Of a stretch of 64,000 nucleotides of DNA, positions 9,229 through 17,835 are shown piece by piece. The position numbers and the translations under genes were made by a program. A model generated the notes under the pieces. The model was not told the origin of the DNA and did not search any database. It worked only from the letters and a program-made list of their open reading frames with translations. Where the stretch lies: contig NZ_JAAVXB010000001.1 in NCBI RefSeq assembly GCF_012241385.1, forward strand, positions 1 through 64,000, given 5' to 3'. Position 1 is the first letter of the stretch. Each line of letters opens with the position of its first letter. The stretch comes from Solimonas marina. GTDB lineage: Bacteria; Pseudomonadota; Gammaproteobacteria; Nevskiales; Nevskiaceae.

Positions 9229-9885
9229 ATGCGCCGCCTCGCCGTCTTCGACCTCGATCACACCTTGCTGGCCGACGACAGCGATCACCTCTGGGGCCGC
9301 TGGCTGGTCGAGCAGGGCGTCGTCGATCGCGAGCACTATGCGCGCGAGAACGAGCGCTTCTATGGGCAGTACAAGGCCGGCACGCTGGACATGCACGAAT
9401 ATGCCGCGTTCAGCCTGCAACCGCTGACCGAACACCCGATCGAGCAGATGCTGACGCTGCGCGAGCGCTTCATCCGCGAATGGATCGTACCGGTCGTGGC
9501 ATCCGGGACACCGGCCCTGCTCGAACGTCACCGCGCACAGGGTGACGAACTGCTGATCACCAGCGCCACCAACCGCTTCATCACCGAACCGATAGCCGGG
9601 CTGCTGGGCGTCGACCACCTGATCGCCACCGATCCCGAGCGCCGCGACGGCCGCTACACCGGACGCATCGCCGGCATTCCGAATTTCCAGGCCGGCAAGG
9701 TGCGGCGCTTGCGCGACTGGCTGGCGGCGCGCACGCAACCGTTTACGCACGTCACCGCCTACAGCGATTCGCGCAACGACATTCCGCTGCTTGAAGAAGC
9801 CGACACCGCGATCGCCGTCGATCCGGACGCCGTGCTGCGCGCGACCGCCGAGTCGCGCGGCTGGCCCATCATCAGCCTGCGCTGA
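9229..9885 (+). CDS. HAD-IB family phosphatase (phosphoserine-phosphatase-like)
   Basis: Cytoplasmic HAD hydrolase of 218 aa. Motif I is FDLDHTLL (Asp8 nucleophile, Asp10 acid), motif II is the Ser/Thr in LLITSATN, motif III is the Lys in QAGKVRRL, and motif IV is AYSDSRNDIPLLE. A helical cap of the subclass-IB type lies between motifs I and II. The substrate cannot be told from sequence; SerB-like or CicA-like phosphatases are nearest. The ATG at 9229 directly precedes the catalytic strand. The gene sits beside rppH as in many gammaproteobacteria. Confidence 0.88.
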   Translation: MRRLAVFDLDHTLLADDSDHLWGRWLVEQGVVDREHYARENERFYGQYKAGTLDMHEYAAFSLQPLTEHPIEQMLTLRERFIREWIVPVVASGTPALLERHRAQGDELLITSATNRFITEPIAGLLGVDHLIATDPERRDGRYTGRIAGIPNFQAGKVRRLRDWLAARTQPFTHVTAYSDSRNDIPLLEEADTAIAVDPDAVLRATAESRGWPIISLR

Positions 9886-9915
9886 AGCCGGCGCCGGCGG
9901 CGATCGCCGGAACGC

Positions 9916-10713
9916 CTACAGCGCCAGAGCTGAAAAGGCCGCGTGCAGGTGGCCATTGCTGGCCAGCACGGTGCGCACATCGAGGCCGATCTCGCCGCCG
10001 TTGAGGTCGGTGAAACAACCGCCCGCCTCGCGCACGATGACCGCCAGTGCAGCGATGTCGAGGATGTTGATGTCCGACTCCACCACCGCGTCGATCTTGC
10101 CGGCGGCAAGCAGGTGGTAGTGCACGAAATCGCCATAGCCGCGGATGCGATGCAGCTGCGGGATCAGGCGACCCAGCTCCGCCCACTGCGGGGCGGCGGC
10201 CAGCGTCGCGATATTGCCGGTCGACAGGGTCGCCTTGTCGAGCCGCGCCACATCCGACACCTGCAGGCGCTCGAAATCGGCCAGCGGCGTTTCCAGCAAG
10301 CCGCGCCAGGCGCCGGCACCCTGCTCGGCCCAGACCACTTCGCCGAGCCCCTCGTTCCAGCACGGCGCGCATGACAGACCGAAGATCAGCGTGCCGCGGT
10401 GCATCAGCGCAATCTGCACCGAGAAGATCGGATAGCCGCGAACGAAGGCCTTGGTGCCGTCGATCGGATCGACCAGCCACAGGTATTCGGCATCGGCGTG
10501 GTCCTTGCCGGTCTCTTCACCAAAGAAGCCGTAGGCCGGGAATGCGGCGCCGAGCGCCGCCTTGATCGCCCGCTCGGCAGCGATGTCGACTTCGGTGACC
10601 GGGCTGGCGTCGGCCTTGTAGTCGACCTGGAAATTGCCGCGGTAGGCCTTGCGAATGATCTCGGTGGCGGCGCGCGCCGCCTGCAGCGCGGCGGCAAGGT
10701 GCGGACTGGTCAT
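9916..10713 (-). CDS. hisN: inositol-monophosphatase-family phosphatase, HisN-like histidinol-phosphatase
   Basis: Mg-dependent phosphatase of the IMPase superfamily, 265 aa. Metal-binding motifs are GEETG and WLVDPIDGTKAFVRGYP in the N-terminal half and DINILDIAAL in the C-terminal half. The TKAFVRGYP continuation is typical of the HisN/histidinol-phosphate phosphatase branch more than SuhB or CysQ. GGAG stands 8 nt before the ATG at 10713. No other his genes are in the window, so the substrate remains inferred. Confidence 0.82.
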   Translation of the reverse strand: MTSPHLAAALQAARAATEIIRKAYRGNFQVDYKADASPVTEVDIAAERAIKAALGAAFPAYGFFGEETGKDHADAEYLWLVDPIDGTKAFVRGYPIFSVQIALMHRGTLIFGLSCAPCWNEGLGEVVWAEQGAGAWRGLLETPLADFERLQVSDVARLDKATLSTGNIATLAAAPQWAELGRLIPQLHRIRGYGDFVHYHLLAAGKIDAVVESDINILDIAALAVIVREAGGCFTDLNGGEIGLDVRTVLASNGHLHAAFSALAL

Positions 10714-10818
10714 GTCGGTCTCCGTCGAGGGGTGCGCATGATAGCCGCGTCGCGCCGCAGCAGCGATATGGCGAACACGCTACGCTCATGGGCTGACCAG
10801 AACATCACGAGGAGCGTC

Positions 10819-11361
10819 ATGGGCAATCGGCTCAGCAAGATCGTTACCCGCACCGGCGATGCCGGCACCACCGGCCTGGCGACCGGCGACCGCGTCGCCA
10901 AGACGGACCCGCGTGTCGCGGCCATGGGCGATCTCGACGAGCTGAATTCGACGCTGGGCGTGCTGCTCGCACACGAACTGCCGGGCGAATTCCGCGATGC
11001 CCTTTCGGTGGTCCAGCACCGATTGTTCGATATCGGCGGCGAGCTGGCGATGCCCGGCCACACCGCCATCACCGACGAACACGTCGCCCAGCTCGAAACC
11101 TGGGCCGAGGCCTTCAATGCCGAGCTGCCGCCGCTCAAGGATTTCGTCCTGCCAGGCGGCGGCGCAGCAGCCGCGCAGGCGCATTTGACGAGGGCGATCA
11201 CGCGCCGCGCCGAGCGTGCGCTGTGGGGCGTGCATACGGAAACGCCGCTGAACCTCGCTGCGCTGCGTTACGTGAACCGGCTGTCCGATCTGATGTTCAT
11301 CATCGGCCGTCGCCTGGCCCGCGCCGACGGCGGCAACGAAGTCATCTGGCGTCACGCCTGA
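10819..11361 (+). CDS. cob(I)alamin adenosyltransferase, PduO type
   Basis: Transfers the adenosyl group of ATP to cob(I)alamin to make coenzyme B12. The N-terminal TRTGDAGTTGLATGDRVAK with its ATP-binding loop, and FVLPGGGAAAAQAHLTRAITRRAER followed by LNRLSDLMF-like YVNRLSDLMF, are diagnostic. The length is 180 aa. A strong GAGGAG precedes the ATG at 10819. Its last 20 bp overlap the 3' end of the convergent BtuF-like gene, so two cobalamin genes meet tail to tail. Confidence 0.94.
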   Translation: MGNRLSKIVTRTGDAGTTGLATGDRVAKTDPRVAAMGDLDELNSTLGVLLAHELPGEFRDALSVVQHRLFDIGGELAMPGHTAITDEHVAQLETWAEAFNAELPPLKDFVLPGGGAAAAQAHLTRAITRRAERALWGVHTETPLNLAALRYVNRLSDLMFIIGRRLARADGGNEVIWRHA

Positions 11362-12175
11362 CGCGGTCCAATCCCTCGCAGAGTTGCTCGATGCCGTCGA
11401 GCACCCGTGGCGACTGTCGCGTCAGCGCATTGGCATCGACCACCACCTGACGCGACGGATCGGCGGCGCGTGCGCCGTCAAGCTTGGCCCAGAACGCAGC
11501 GATGCCGCGCCGATCCTCGTCGGCGGCGTACACCACCGCGTCCGGATCAGCCGCCAGCACGGCTTCCGGGCTGACCACCGATGACAGCGCCGGCAACGAC
11601 GAAAACACGTTGTCGGCGCCACACAGGTCGAGCGCCGTCGAGATCGGGCTTTCGCCGTTGACGGTATAGGCCGGTGCGCTTTCGATCTGATAGAAGACCC
11701 GCAGCCGCGGCCGGTCCGCATAGCGTGCGCGCAAGGCTTGCAGGCGATCGCGATAGGCGTCGGCCGCCGCCTCGCCGGCCTCGGCATGGCCCAGATCAGC
11801 GCCCAGGGACTCGAGCGCGCCGGCAATGCCATCCAGATCATCAATGCTCACGACCTCGACGTTCAAGCCAAGGTCGCGCAGGCGCTGAATCGTCGCTGGC
11901 GGCGTGCCGCCGCCCCAGGCCAGTACTCGCGTCGGCTGCAGTGCCAGCACCGCTTCATAGTTCACCGAGAATGCCGAACCGACCTGCGGCAAGGCTGCAG
12001 CGCGCGGCGGCGCGTCGGTATACGCACTGACGCCGACCAGTTCGCCACAGGCTTGCACCGCACAGACCAGCTCGGCCAGATGTGGCGCCAGGGTGACGAT
12101 GCGCTCGGCGGCCAGCGCCGGTGGCGCCAGCGCACCACCGAGCAGCAGCAACAGTGCCGACAGCGCTACGCGCAT
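11342..12175 (-). CDS. periplasmic cobalamin-binding protein, BtuF-like
   Basis: Substrate-binding protein of an ABC importer, 277 aa, class III fold. A signal peptide (hydrophobic core about 5-14, cleavage near ALAAE at about 22) is followed by RIVTLAPHLAELVCAV, the usual start of BtuF-type proteins. A Trp-Gly segment (VLAWGGGTP) and a long linking helix also fit. No BtuC or BtuD gene is nearby. Its ATG overlaps the ampE stop by one base (TGATG), implying translational coupling. Vitamin B12 is the likely ligand given the adjacent adenosyltransferase, but other metal chelates bind related proteins. Confidence 0.82.
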   Translation of the reverse strand: MRVALSALLLLLGGALAPPALAAERIVTLAPHLAELVCAVQACGELVGVSAYTDAPPRAAALPQVGSAFSVNYEAVLALQPTRVLAWGGGTPPATIQRLRDLGLNVEVVSIDDLDGIAGALESLGADLGHAEAGEAAADAYRDRLQALRARYADRPRLRVFYQIESAPAYTVNGESPISTALDLCGADNVFSSLPALSSVVSPEAVLAADPDAVVYAADEDRRGIAAFWAKLDGARAADPSRQVVVDANALTRQSPRVLDGIEQLCEGLDRVRRDAR

Positions 12176-13038
12176 CAGAACATGCTGCCGGTCGCGAACA
12201 CTGCGAAGATCGCCAGCAACAACAGCAGCGCGCGCCACTGCATGCGCAGCACTTCGCGCAGCGCCGAACCCAGATTGACGGGCTCGGCCGTACCGTCCTC
12301 ATCCTCGACGCGCAGCGACGCCGTCGAAATCTCGGCCAGCAGCGCCCAGGTATAGAGCCGCCACCCGTAGTACGGCTGGCGGACGAACACGCGCCACTCG
12401 GCGATCGCATCGTCGAGGCTACCGGCCAGGCCGTAAAGCAACGTCGTGATGCGCACCGGAATCCAGGCCAGGAGATTGTGCAGCCAGTCGGCGGTCATCT
12501 CGCCCCAGGAATCCGGCGCCGTCTCGCGCATCAGGCGCGGCAAGCGGCAAGCGATGCGGTAAGCGACCGCACCGGCCGGCCCGAACGCAAAGAAGAACAG
12601 CAGCACACCGAACAGTTTTTCGTGCGACTGGATGAACAGCGTACCCATCAGCGAGCGATGGTTCTCGTCCGGCTGCGGCCCACGCTGCAGATTGCGGGCG
12701 ATCTGCTGGACGCGGACGATGTCGCCGGCGGCGCGCGCCGCCAGCAGGTCGTGCACGTCCTCGGCCAGATCGCGCGGTCCCAGACACAGCAGCAGGATCC
12801 CCGCCGACACGCCCAGCGCCACCAGCGGGCTCCAGATCTGGCCGTACCACCACCAGACCAGCCACACCGGCGCCGCAACCACCGCCAGCGGCAACAGCGG
12901 CGATGCCCACAGGACATACGGCATCACCCGCCGCAGGCCCTGCATCACCCCCAGAAAGATCACCGGCTGGCCCCAGCCGGGAATACGGCCGAGCACGCGC
13001 TCAAGCGCCAGAGCGATAAGAATGCCGATCAGGGTCAT
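12175..13038 (-). CDS. ampE: AmpE-like integral membrane protein
   Basis: Inner-membrane protein (287 aa) with N-terminal hydrophobic segments (about 2-16, 38-60 and 70-90), a segment near 150-170 and a final helix near 270-285. The segment FIQSHEKLFGVLLFFFAFGPAGAVAYR matches AmpE, described as a regulatory modulator of beta-lactamase induction. AmpE is distantly related to the cobalamin-pathway membrane protein CbiB. It lies downstream of ampD as in Enterobacteria and Pseudomonas. No ampC or ampR is seen here, so its role here is open. Confidence 0.88.
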   Translation of the reverse strand: MTLIGILIALALERVLGRIPGWGQPVIFLGVMQGLRRVMPYVLWASPLLPLAVVAAPVWLVWWWYGQIWSPLVALGVSAGILLLCLGPRDLAEDVHDLLAARAAGDIVRVQQIARNLQRGPQPDENHRSLMGTLFIQSHEKLFGVLLFFFAFGPAGAVAYRIACRLPRLMRETAPDSWGEMTADWLHNLLAWIPVRITTLLYGLAGSLDDAIAEWRVFVRQPYYGWRLYTWALLAEISTASLRVEDEDGTAEPVNLGSALREVLRMQWRALLLLLAIFAVFATGSMF

Positions 13039-13098
13039 GGTGTGAATTGTGCGGGAGCCACCCGGCTCCGCGCCATCGGCAGTTTGCGCAGTCAGCGC

Positions 13099-13689
13099 TC
13101 AGCCAAGCGCAGCGCGATAGCGCGCCCAGTCGAAGCAAGGGCCCGGGTCGGTCTTGCGGCCGGGCGCGATATCGGAATGACCGGCGATACGCGACGCCGT
13201 GATCTGCGGATAGGCGTGCATCAGCGCGCGGGTGACGCGCACCAGCCGCGCATACTGTCTTGCCGTGAACGCTCGCTCGTCACAGCCTTCGAGCTCGATA
13301 CCGACCGAAAAGTCATTGCAGCGCTCGCGCCCATCGAAACTTGAGACGCCGGCGTGCCAGGCGCGTGCGGTAAACGGCACGTATTGCGTCGCGGCCCCGT
13401 TGCGACCGATCAAAAGGTGCGATGACACGCGCAAACCGTGGATGCCAGCGAAGTACGGATGCGCCTGCGGGTCCAGGGTATTGGTGAACAGCGCATCGAT
13501 GTAAGGCCCGCCGAAGCGCCCCGGCGGCAGCGAGATGTTGTGAATGACGAGCAGCGAAATCTCGTGCGCCGGCCGCGCATCGAAGTTCGGCGAGACACAG
13601 ATCCGGGCACCGCGCATCCAGCCGTCGGCATCGACCTGCGCGGCAGGCGGCCGGGAACCTTTGCGCTGCGGGGGCGTCTGTTCAATCAT
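13099..13689 (-). CDS. ampD: 1,6-anhydro-N-acetylmuramyl-L-alanine amidase AmpD
   Basis: Cytoplasmic zinc amidase that cuts the stem peptide from anhydro-muropeptides imported from the wall. Zinc ligands are the His in VIHNISLPPG and the His/Asp of AGHSDIAPGRKTDPGP. Arg/Phe-rich RFGGPYIDALF and the substrate-loop segments match AmpD more than AmiD. There is no signal peptide, consistent with cytoplasmic AmpD. The ATG at 13689 has GGAT 6 nt upstream; a GTG precedes it. The size is 196 aa. It feeds AnmK (3332-4447). Confidence 0.95.
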   Translation of the reverse strand: MIEQTPPQRKGSRPPAAQVDADGWMRGARICVSPNFDARPAHEISLLVIHNISLPPGRFGGPYIDALFTNTLDPQAHPYFAGIHGLRVSSHLLIGRNGAATQYVPFTARAWHAGVSSFDGRERCNDFSVGIELEGCDERAFTARQYARLVRVTRALMHAYPQITASRIAGHSDIAPGRKTDPGPCFDWARYRAALG

Positions 13690-13729
13690 CACGTGATCCG
13701 TTCACGATACAAAACCTCAAGAAAGATCG

Positions 13730-16519
13730 ATGAAACGACTGCTCCTCGCCGCCAGCATTGCGGCGACCACGCTGCTGAGCGCACTGCCCGCCGCCGCGGC
13801 CACCCAGGCCGACGCGTTTCCGGACGTGCACATTCCGTACACACGCTACCAGCTACCGAACGGGCTGACCGTCATTATCCACGAGGACCACAAGGCGCCG
13901 GTGGTGGCCGTCAACGTCTGGTACCACGTCGGCAGCAAGGATGAGCCGGCCGGCCTGCACGGCTTCGCGCATCTGTTCGAGCATCTGATGTTCAACGGCT
14001 CGGAGCACTACAACGACGAGTTCTTCCGCGCGCTCGAACCGGCCGGCGCAACCAAGATGAACGGTACGACGTCTTACGATCGCACCAACTACTTCGAGAA
14101 CGTGCCGACCAGCGCGCTCGATCGCACGCTATGGCTGGAGTCGGATCGCATGGGCCATCTGCTCGGCGCGATCGATCAGAAGCGTCTCGACGAACAGCGT
14201 GGTGTCGTTCTCAACGAAAAGCGCCAGGACGAGAACAAGCCCTACGGCAAGGTCGACGACATCGTCGCGCGCGACACCTACCCGTCCGGCCACCCTTATT
14301 CGTGGACGCCGATTGGCTCCGAGAAAGACCTGAATACGGCGACGCTGGACGACGTCAAGAACTGGTTCCGCACGCACTACGGCGCCGCCAATGCAACGCT
14401 GGTGATCGCCGGCGATGTCGACACCGAAGCCGTGAAGAAAAAGATCGCGCTGTATTTCGGCGACATCCCGTCCGGCCCGCCGGTCGATCATGCGCAGGCC
14501 TGGGTCGCGAAGATGCACGGCACCCGGCGCGAGACCATTGAAGACCGCGTGCCGCAGGCGCGGCTCTATGAAGTCTGGAACATCCCCGGCTTCTGCGATC
14601 CCGACGCCAACATGCTGTCGATGGTCGCCTCGGTGCTCGGCGACGGCAAGAACAGCCGCCTCTACAAGCGGCTGGTCTACCAGGACCAGATCGCCACCGA
14701 CGTCGACGTGTCGATCTCGCCGACCGAGATCGGTTCGCAGCTGACGATTACCGCGACGGTCAAGCCGGGCGGCGACGAGAAGGCGCTCGAACGTGCGATC
14801 GACGAGGAAATGGCGCGCTTCCTCAAGGACGGCCCGAGCAAGGATGAGGTCTCGCGCGTGCAGACCGCCGTCTTCGCATCGGCACTGCGTGGCCTCGAGC
14901 GCATCGACGGCTTCGGCGGCAAGTCGGCGATGCTGGCGCAGTATCAGGTTTATTGCGGCACGCCGGATCGCTACACGCAGGAACTCGACGAGATCAAGCA
15001 CGCGACGCCGGACATCCTGCGCACGGTGGCGCGCAAGTGGCTGTCCGATGGCGTCTTCAAACTCGACGTCGAACCGTTCCCGGATTACACGGCGGCCAAG
15101 ACCGGCGCCGATCGCAGCCAGCTGCCGGCGCTCGGCAGCCCGCCGGCGCTGACGCTGCCGCCACTGCAGCACGCGACGCTGTCGAACGGCCTGAAGATCG
15201 CGTTGGCCGAGCGGCATGAAGCGCCGATCGTGCACTTCAGCCTGATCGCCAATGCCGGTTACGCGGCCGATTCCGATCCCGACGTAAAGGCCGGCACCGC
15301 GCGCCTGACGCTGGCGATGCTGGACGAAGGCGCCGGTCGATACGACGCGCTGCAGCTCGACGCTGCCGAGGACAAGCTCGGTGCGCTGATCGGCGGCGGC
15401 TCGACACTCGATACTTCGTATATCGGACTCAACGCGCTGAAGGCCAAACTCAAGCCCAGCCTCGATTTGTACGCCGATATCATCCTGCGCCCAACCTTCC
15501 CCGCGCACGAACTCGAGCGGCTGAAGCAACTGCAGATGGCGGCCATCGAACAGGAAAAGGCGCGCCCGATCGGCATCGCCCGGCGCCTGTATACGCGCCT
15601 GCTGTACGGTCCACACCACGCTTACACGAATCCGGCGTCAGGCACCGGCACCACGGCCAGCGTCGCCAGCATCGACGTCAGCGATCTGCAGGCCTTCTAT
15701 CACCGCTGGCTGCGACCGGACAACGCCACGCTGCTGGTCGTCGGCGACACGACCATGGACGAGATCATGCCGCTGCTCGAAAAGGAGTTCGGCAGCTGGA
15801 AGGCGCCGGACACGCCGGTACCGCAGAAGAATCTGGCGCACGTCGATCTGCCGACGCAACCGAAGCTGGTGATGATCAACAAGCGCGATGCGCCGCAGAC
15901 ACTGATCATGGCCGCCGAGCTGGCGCCGCCGAAGTCCGATCCGGATGATCTGGCGATGCAGCTGGCCTCGACCGTGCTCGGCGGCAATTTCGTCTCGCGC
16001 CTCAACATGAATCTGCGCGAGGACAAGCACTGGAGTTACGGTGCGTTCACCGGCATTGGCGGGGCCAAGGCGCAGCGGCCGTTCTTCGCCTACGCACCGG
16101 TGCAGACCGACAAGACCACTGAGTCGATGACCGAGATCCAGCACGAGCTCGACAACGCGCTCGGCGCCAAGCCGCTGACCGGCAAGGAGATCGACTTCGC
16201 ACGCAACAGCATTGCGCTGGCGCTGCCGAGCGACAACGAGACCGCGTCCGACCTGGCGTCGTCCTACGCGACGGTACTGGCCGACGACCTGCCGGATGAC
16301 TACTGGAATCAGGTGGTGCCGAAACTCGATTCGTTGAGCCCCGCCGACGTCAACGCCGCCCTGCACCGCCTGGTGCATCCGCAGGCACTGACGTGGATCG
16401 TGATCGGCGATCTATCGAAGATCGAAGCGCCGGTACGCAAACTGGCGCCTAGCCTCGGCATTCACGACATCGAGGTGCTCGACGCCGACGGCCATCCGGT
16501 CGCAGACGACGGGACTTGA
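13730..16519 (+). CDS. exported M16 family zinc peptidase, two-domain
   Basis: A 929-aa periplasmic or cell-surface peptidase with a Sec signal peptide (cleavage near AAAAT at about 24). The first M16 domain carries the inverted zinc motif HLFEH (81-85), with the distal Glu expected about 75 residues later. The second domain, from about residue 480, keeps the fold (LPNGL-like TLSNGLKIALAE) but lacks HxxEH, as normal for the non-catalytic partner. Insulinase/PqqL-like fused clamshell proteins have this layout. It is monocistronic, ending 15 bp before a strong terminator. Confidence 0.93.
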   Translation: MKRLLLAASIAATTLLSALPAAAATQADAFPDVHIPYTRYQLPNGLTVIIHEDHKAPVVAVNVWYHVGSKDEPAGLHGFAHLFEHLMFNGSEHYNDEFFRALEPAGATKMNGTTSYDRTNYFENVPTSALDRTLWLESDRMGHLLGAIDQKRLDEQRGVVLNEKRQDENKPYGKVDDIVARDTYPSGHPYSWTPIGSEKDLNTATLDDVKNWFRTHYGAANATLVIAGDVDTEAVKKKIALYFGDIPSGPPVDHAQAWVAKMHGTRRETIEDRVPQARLYEVWNIPGFCDPDANMLSMVASVLGDGKNSRLYKRLVYQDQIATDVDVSISPTEIGSQLTITATVKPGGDEKALERAIDEEMARFLKDGPSKDEVSRVQTAVFASALRGLERIDGFGGKSAMLAQYQVYCGTPDRYTQELDEIKHATPDILRTVARKWLSDGVFKLDVEPFPDYTAAKTGADRSQLPALGSPPALTLPPLQHATLSNGLKIALAERHEAPIVHFSLIANAGYAADSDPDVKAGTARLTLAMLDEGAGRYDALQLDAAEDKLGALIGGGSTLDTSYIGLNALKAKLKPSLDLYADIILRPTFPAHELERLKQLQMAAIEQEKARPIGIARRLYTRLLYGPHHAYTNPASGTGTTASVASIDVSDLQAFYHRWLRPDNATLLVVGDTTMDEIMPLLEKEFGSWKAPDTPVPQKNLAHVDLPTQPKLVMINKRDAPQTLIMAAELAPPKSDPDDLAMQLASTVLGGNFVSRLNMNLREDKHWSYGAFTGIGGAKAQRPFFAYAPVQTDKTTESMTEIQHELDNALGAKPLTGKEIDFARNSIALALPSDNETASDLASSYATVLADDLPDDYWNQVVPKLDSLSPADVNAALHRLVHPQALTWIVIGDLSKIEAPVRKLAPSLGIHDIEVLDADGHPVADDGT

Positions 16520-16534
16520 GCGTTCTGCTCGCCC

Positions 16535-16571
16535 AACGAAAAACGCCGGCACGACGCCGGCGTTTTTCGTT
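16535..16571. terminator. bidirectional terminator
   Basis: A perfect 16-bp stem (16535-16550 with 16556-16571) around a 5-nt loop has A5 and T5 runs in the outer stem. It lies between the M16 peptidase gene and the convergent small exported-protein gene at 16587 and can serve both. Confidence 0.92.
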
Positions 16572-16586
16572 GCATCGACAGCCGCT

Positions 16587-16886
16587 TTACTCGAAATCGC
16601 CAAGCGGTCGGCGGAATGTGAAGCGTGCCGGCTCGACAATGAGCTTGCGCGCCGGATCGGACGGCGGCTCGCCCTGTACCACCGACAGCGGCAACTGCAG
16701 CACGAACAGACCCGTGCCGAGTACGGTGGCGACCAGACCCAACGGGCGGACCAGCAGCAGATCGATCGTCATCGCACCGGCGGACGGCGCCGTGTCGACA
16801 ACCTGCTGGCTACTGGATTGCGCCTGTGCGCAACCGACCGAGCACAGCAGCAACCCGGCGAACACGATGGAAATGATGCGCGACAT
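16587..16886 (-). CDS. small exported protein, possible lipoprotein
   Basis: A 99-aa protein of unknown function. An N-terminal signal (MSRIISIVFAGLLLCSVGC) ends either at a lipobox-like SVGC (Cys19) or by ordinary cleavage after AQA. A hydrophobic stretch (LLLVRPLGLVATVLGTGLF, about 43-61) and a terminal RRPLGDFE follow. Short proteins with this VRPLG...RRPLGDF pattern recur in gammaproteobacteria as uncharacterised families. AGGGG precedes the ATG. It is single-gene and leftward. I cannot assign a function. Confidence 0.75.
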   Translation of the reverse strand: MSRIISIVFAGLLLCSVGCAQAQSSSQQVVDTAPSAGAMTIDLLLVRPLGLVATVLGTGLFVLQLPLSVVQGEPPSDPARKLIVEPARFTFRRPLGDFE

Positions 16887-17062
16887 GACGACCCCTGAAT
16901 GAAGTTAAGCGCGAAGGCGAGCCTAGGCCCGCCACTGCAGGGTGTCAACGCACGCAACGCACCGATGTTGGCCGGCACAGATCCGGCACCGTACTCGGAC
17001 ACAGAGTCGGCGGTTGGGCTCTTGGGATTCGTGACGGCGCGCGAAGCGCCTACAATCCGCGC

Positions 17063-17374
17063 ATGCACACCATTTACGCTGCGGCCGACCCGATCGAAGC
17101 CGAGATTCTGCGCAGCTATCTGGCGCAGCACGGCATCGCCGCGCGGGTTTTCGGCGCCGCCTTATGGGGCGGTCGCGGCGATCTGCCGCTGGACGCGTGG
17201 CCGCGACTGGTCGTCGACGATCAGCGTGACGTCGAACCGGCGCGCGAGCTGTTGCGTCGCTACGAACACCGCCGCCACGCGCAGGCGTCCTGGCTCTGCG
17301 GCTGCGGTGAACGCTCGCCGGTGCATTTCGAAATCTGCTGGGCCTGCGGGCTCGAACGCCCGACCGGACCATGA
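17063..17374 (+). CDS. DUF2007-domain protein with C-terminal zinc-ribbon-like Cys pairs
   Basis: A 103-aa cytoplasmic protein. The N-terminal two-thirds (IYAAADPIEAEILRSYLAQHGI through LVVDDQRDVEPARELL) is the DUF2007 signal-transducing-like fold, related to the PII type. The tail carries CGC (about 79-81) and CWAC (about 94-97), which could bind zinc. Its stop overlaps the trmL ATG by 4 bp (ATGA), so the two are translationally coupled. Function is unknown. The 176 bp upstream (16887-17062) show no gene. Confidence 0.8.
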   Translation: MHTIYAAADPIEAEILRSYLAQHGIAARVFGAALWGGRGDLPLDAWPRLVVDDQRDVEPARELLRRYEHRRHAQASWLCGCGERSPVHFEICWACGLERPTGP

Positions 17375-17826
17375 TCGAAGTCGCGCTTTACCAACCGGAA
17401 ATTCCACCGAATACCGGCAACATCATCCGCCTGTGCGCCAATACCGGCGCGCCGCTGCATCTGATCGAGCCGCTGGGCTTTCGCATCGACGACGCCTCGG
17501 TCAAGCGCGCCGGCCTCGACTATCACGAGATGGTCAACGTCACCCGTCACGCGTCGCTGGACGCGCTGCGCGCAGCGCGACCGGACGCACGCTGGCTGGC
17601 GTTCTCGACGCGCAGCACGCAACGCTACGATCAGTTCGAATTTCGCGACGGCGACATCCTGCTGTTCGGCCCGGAGACACGCGGCCTGCCGGACGACGTG
17701 CTCGACTCGGTGCCCGAGACGCAGCGCCTGCGGCTGCCGATGCGCCCCGGCAACCGCAGCTTGAACCTGTCGAATGCGGTCGCCGTCGGCGTCTACGAAG
17801 CCTGGCGCCAGTTCGGCTTCGCGTAG
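17371..17826 (+). CDS. trmL: tRNA (cytidine(34)-2'-O)-methyltransferase TrmL
   Basis: SPOUT-class, AdoMet-dependent enzyme that 2'-O-methylates the wobble base of some leucine tRNAs. The knotted-fold motifs are all present: NTGNIIRLCANTG, LLFGPETRGLP and RSLNLSNAVAVGVYE. At 151 aa it is the minimal TrmL size, without the extra domain of TrmH. It is coupled to the DUF2007 gene and converges with gpsA 9 bp later. Confidence 0.95.
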   Translation: MIEVALYQPEIPPNTGNIIRLCANTGAPLHLIEPLGFRIDDASVKRAGLDYHEMVNVTRHASLDALRAARPDARWLAFSTRSTQRYDQFEFRDGDILLFGPETRGLPDDVLDSVPETQRLRLPMRPGNRSLNLSNAVAVGVYEAWRQFGFA

Positions 17827-17835
17827 GCGCGCGGC

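Noticed and set aside
14129-15619. A 496-codon minus-strand frame opposite the M16 peptidase
   Set aside because: It is an antisense shadow; the plus strand carries a complete M16 protein with the catalytic motif.
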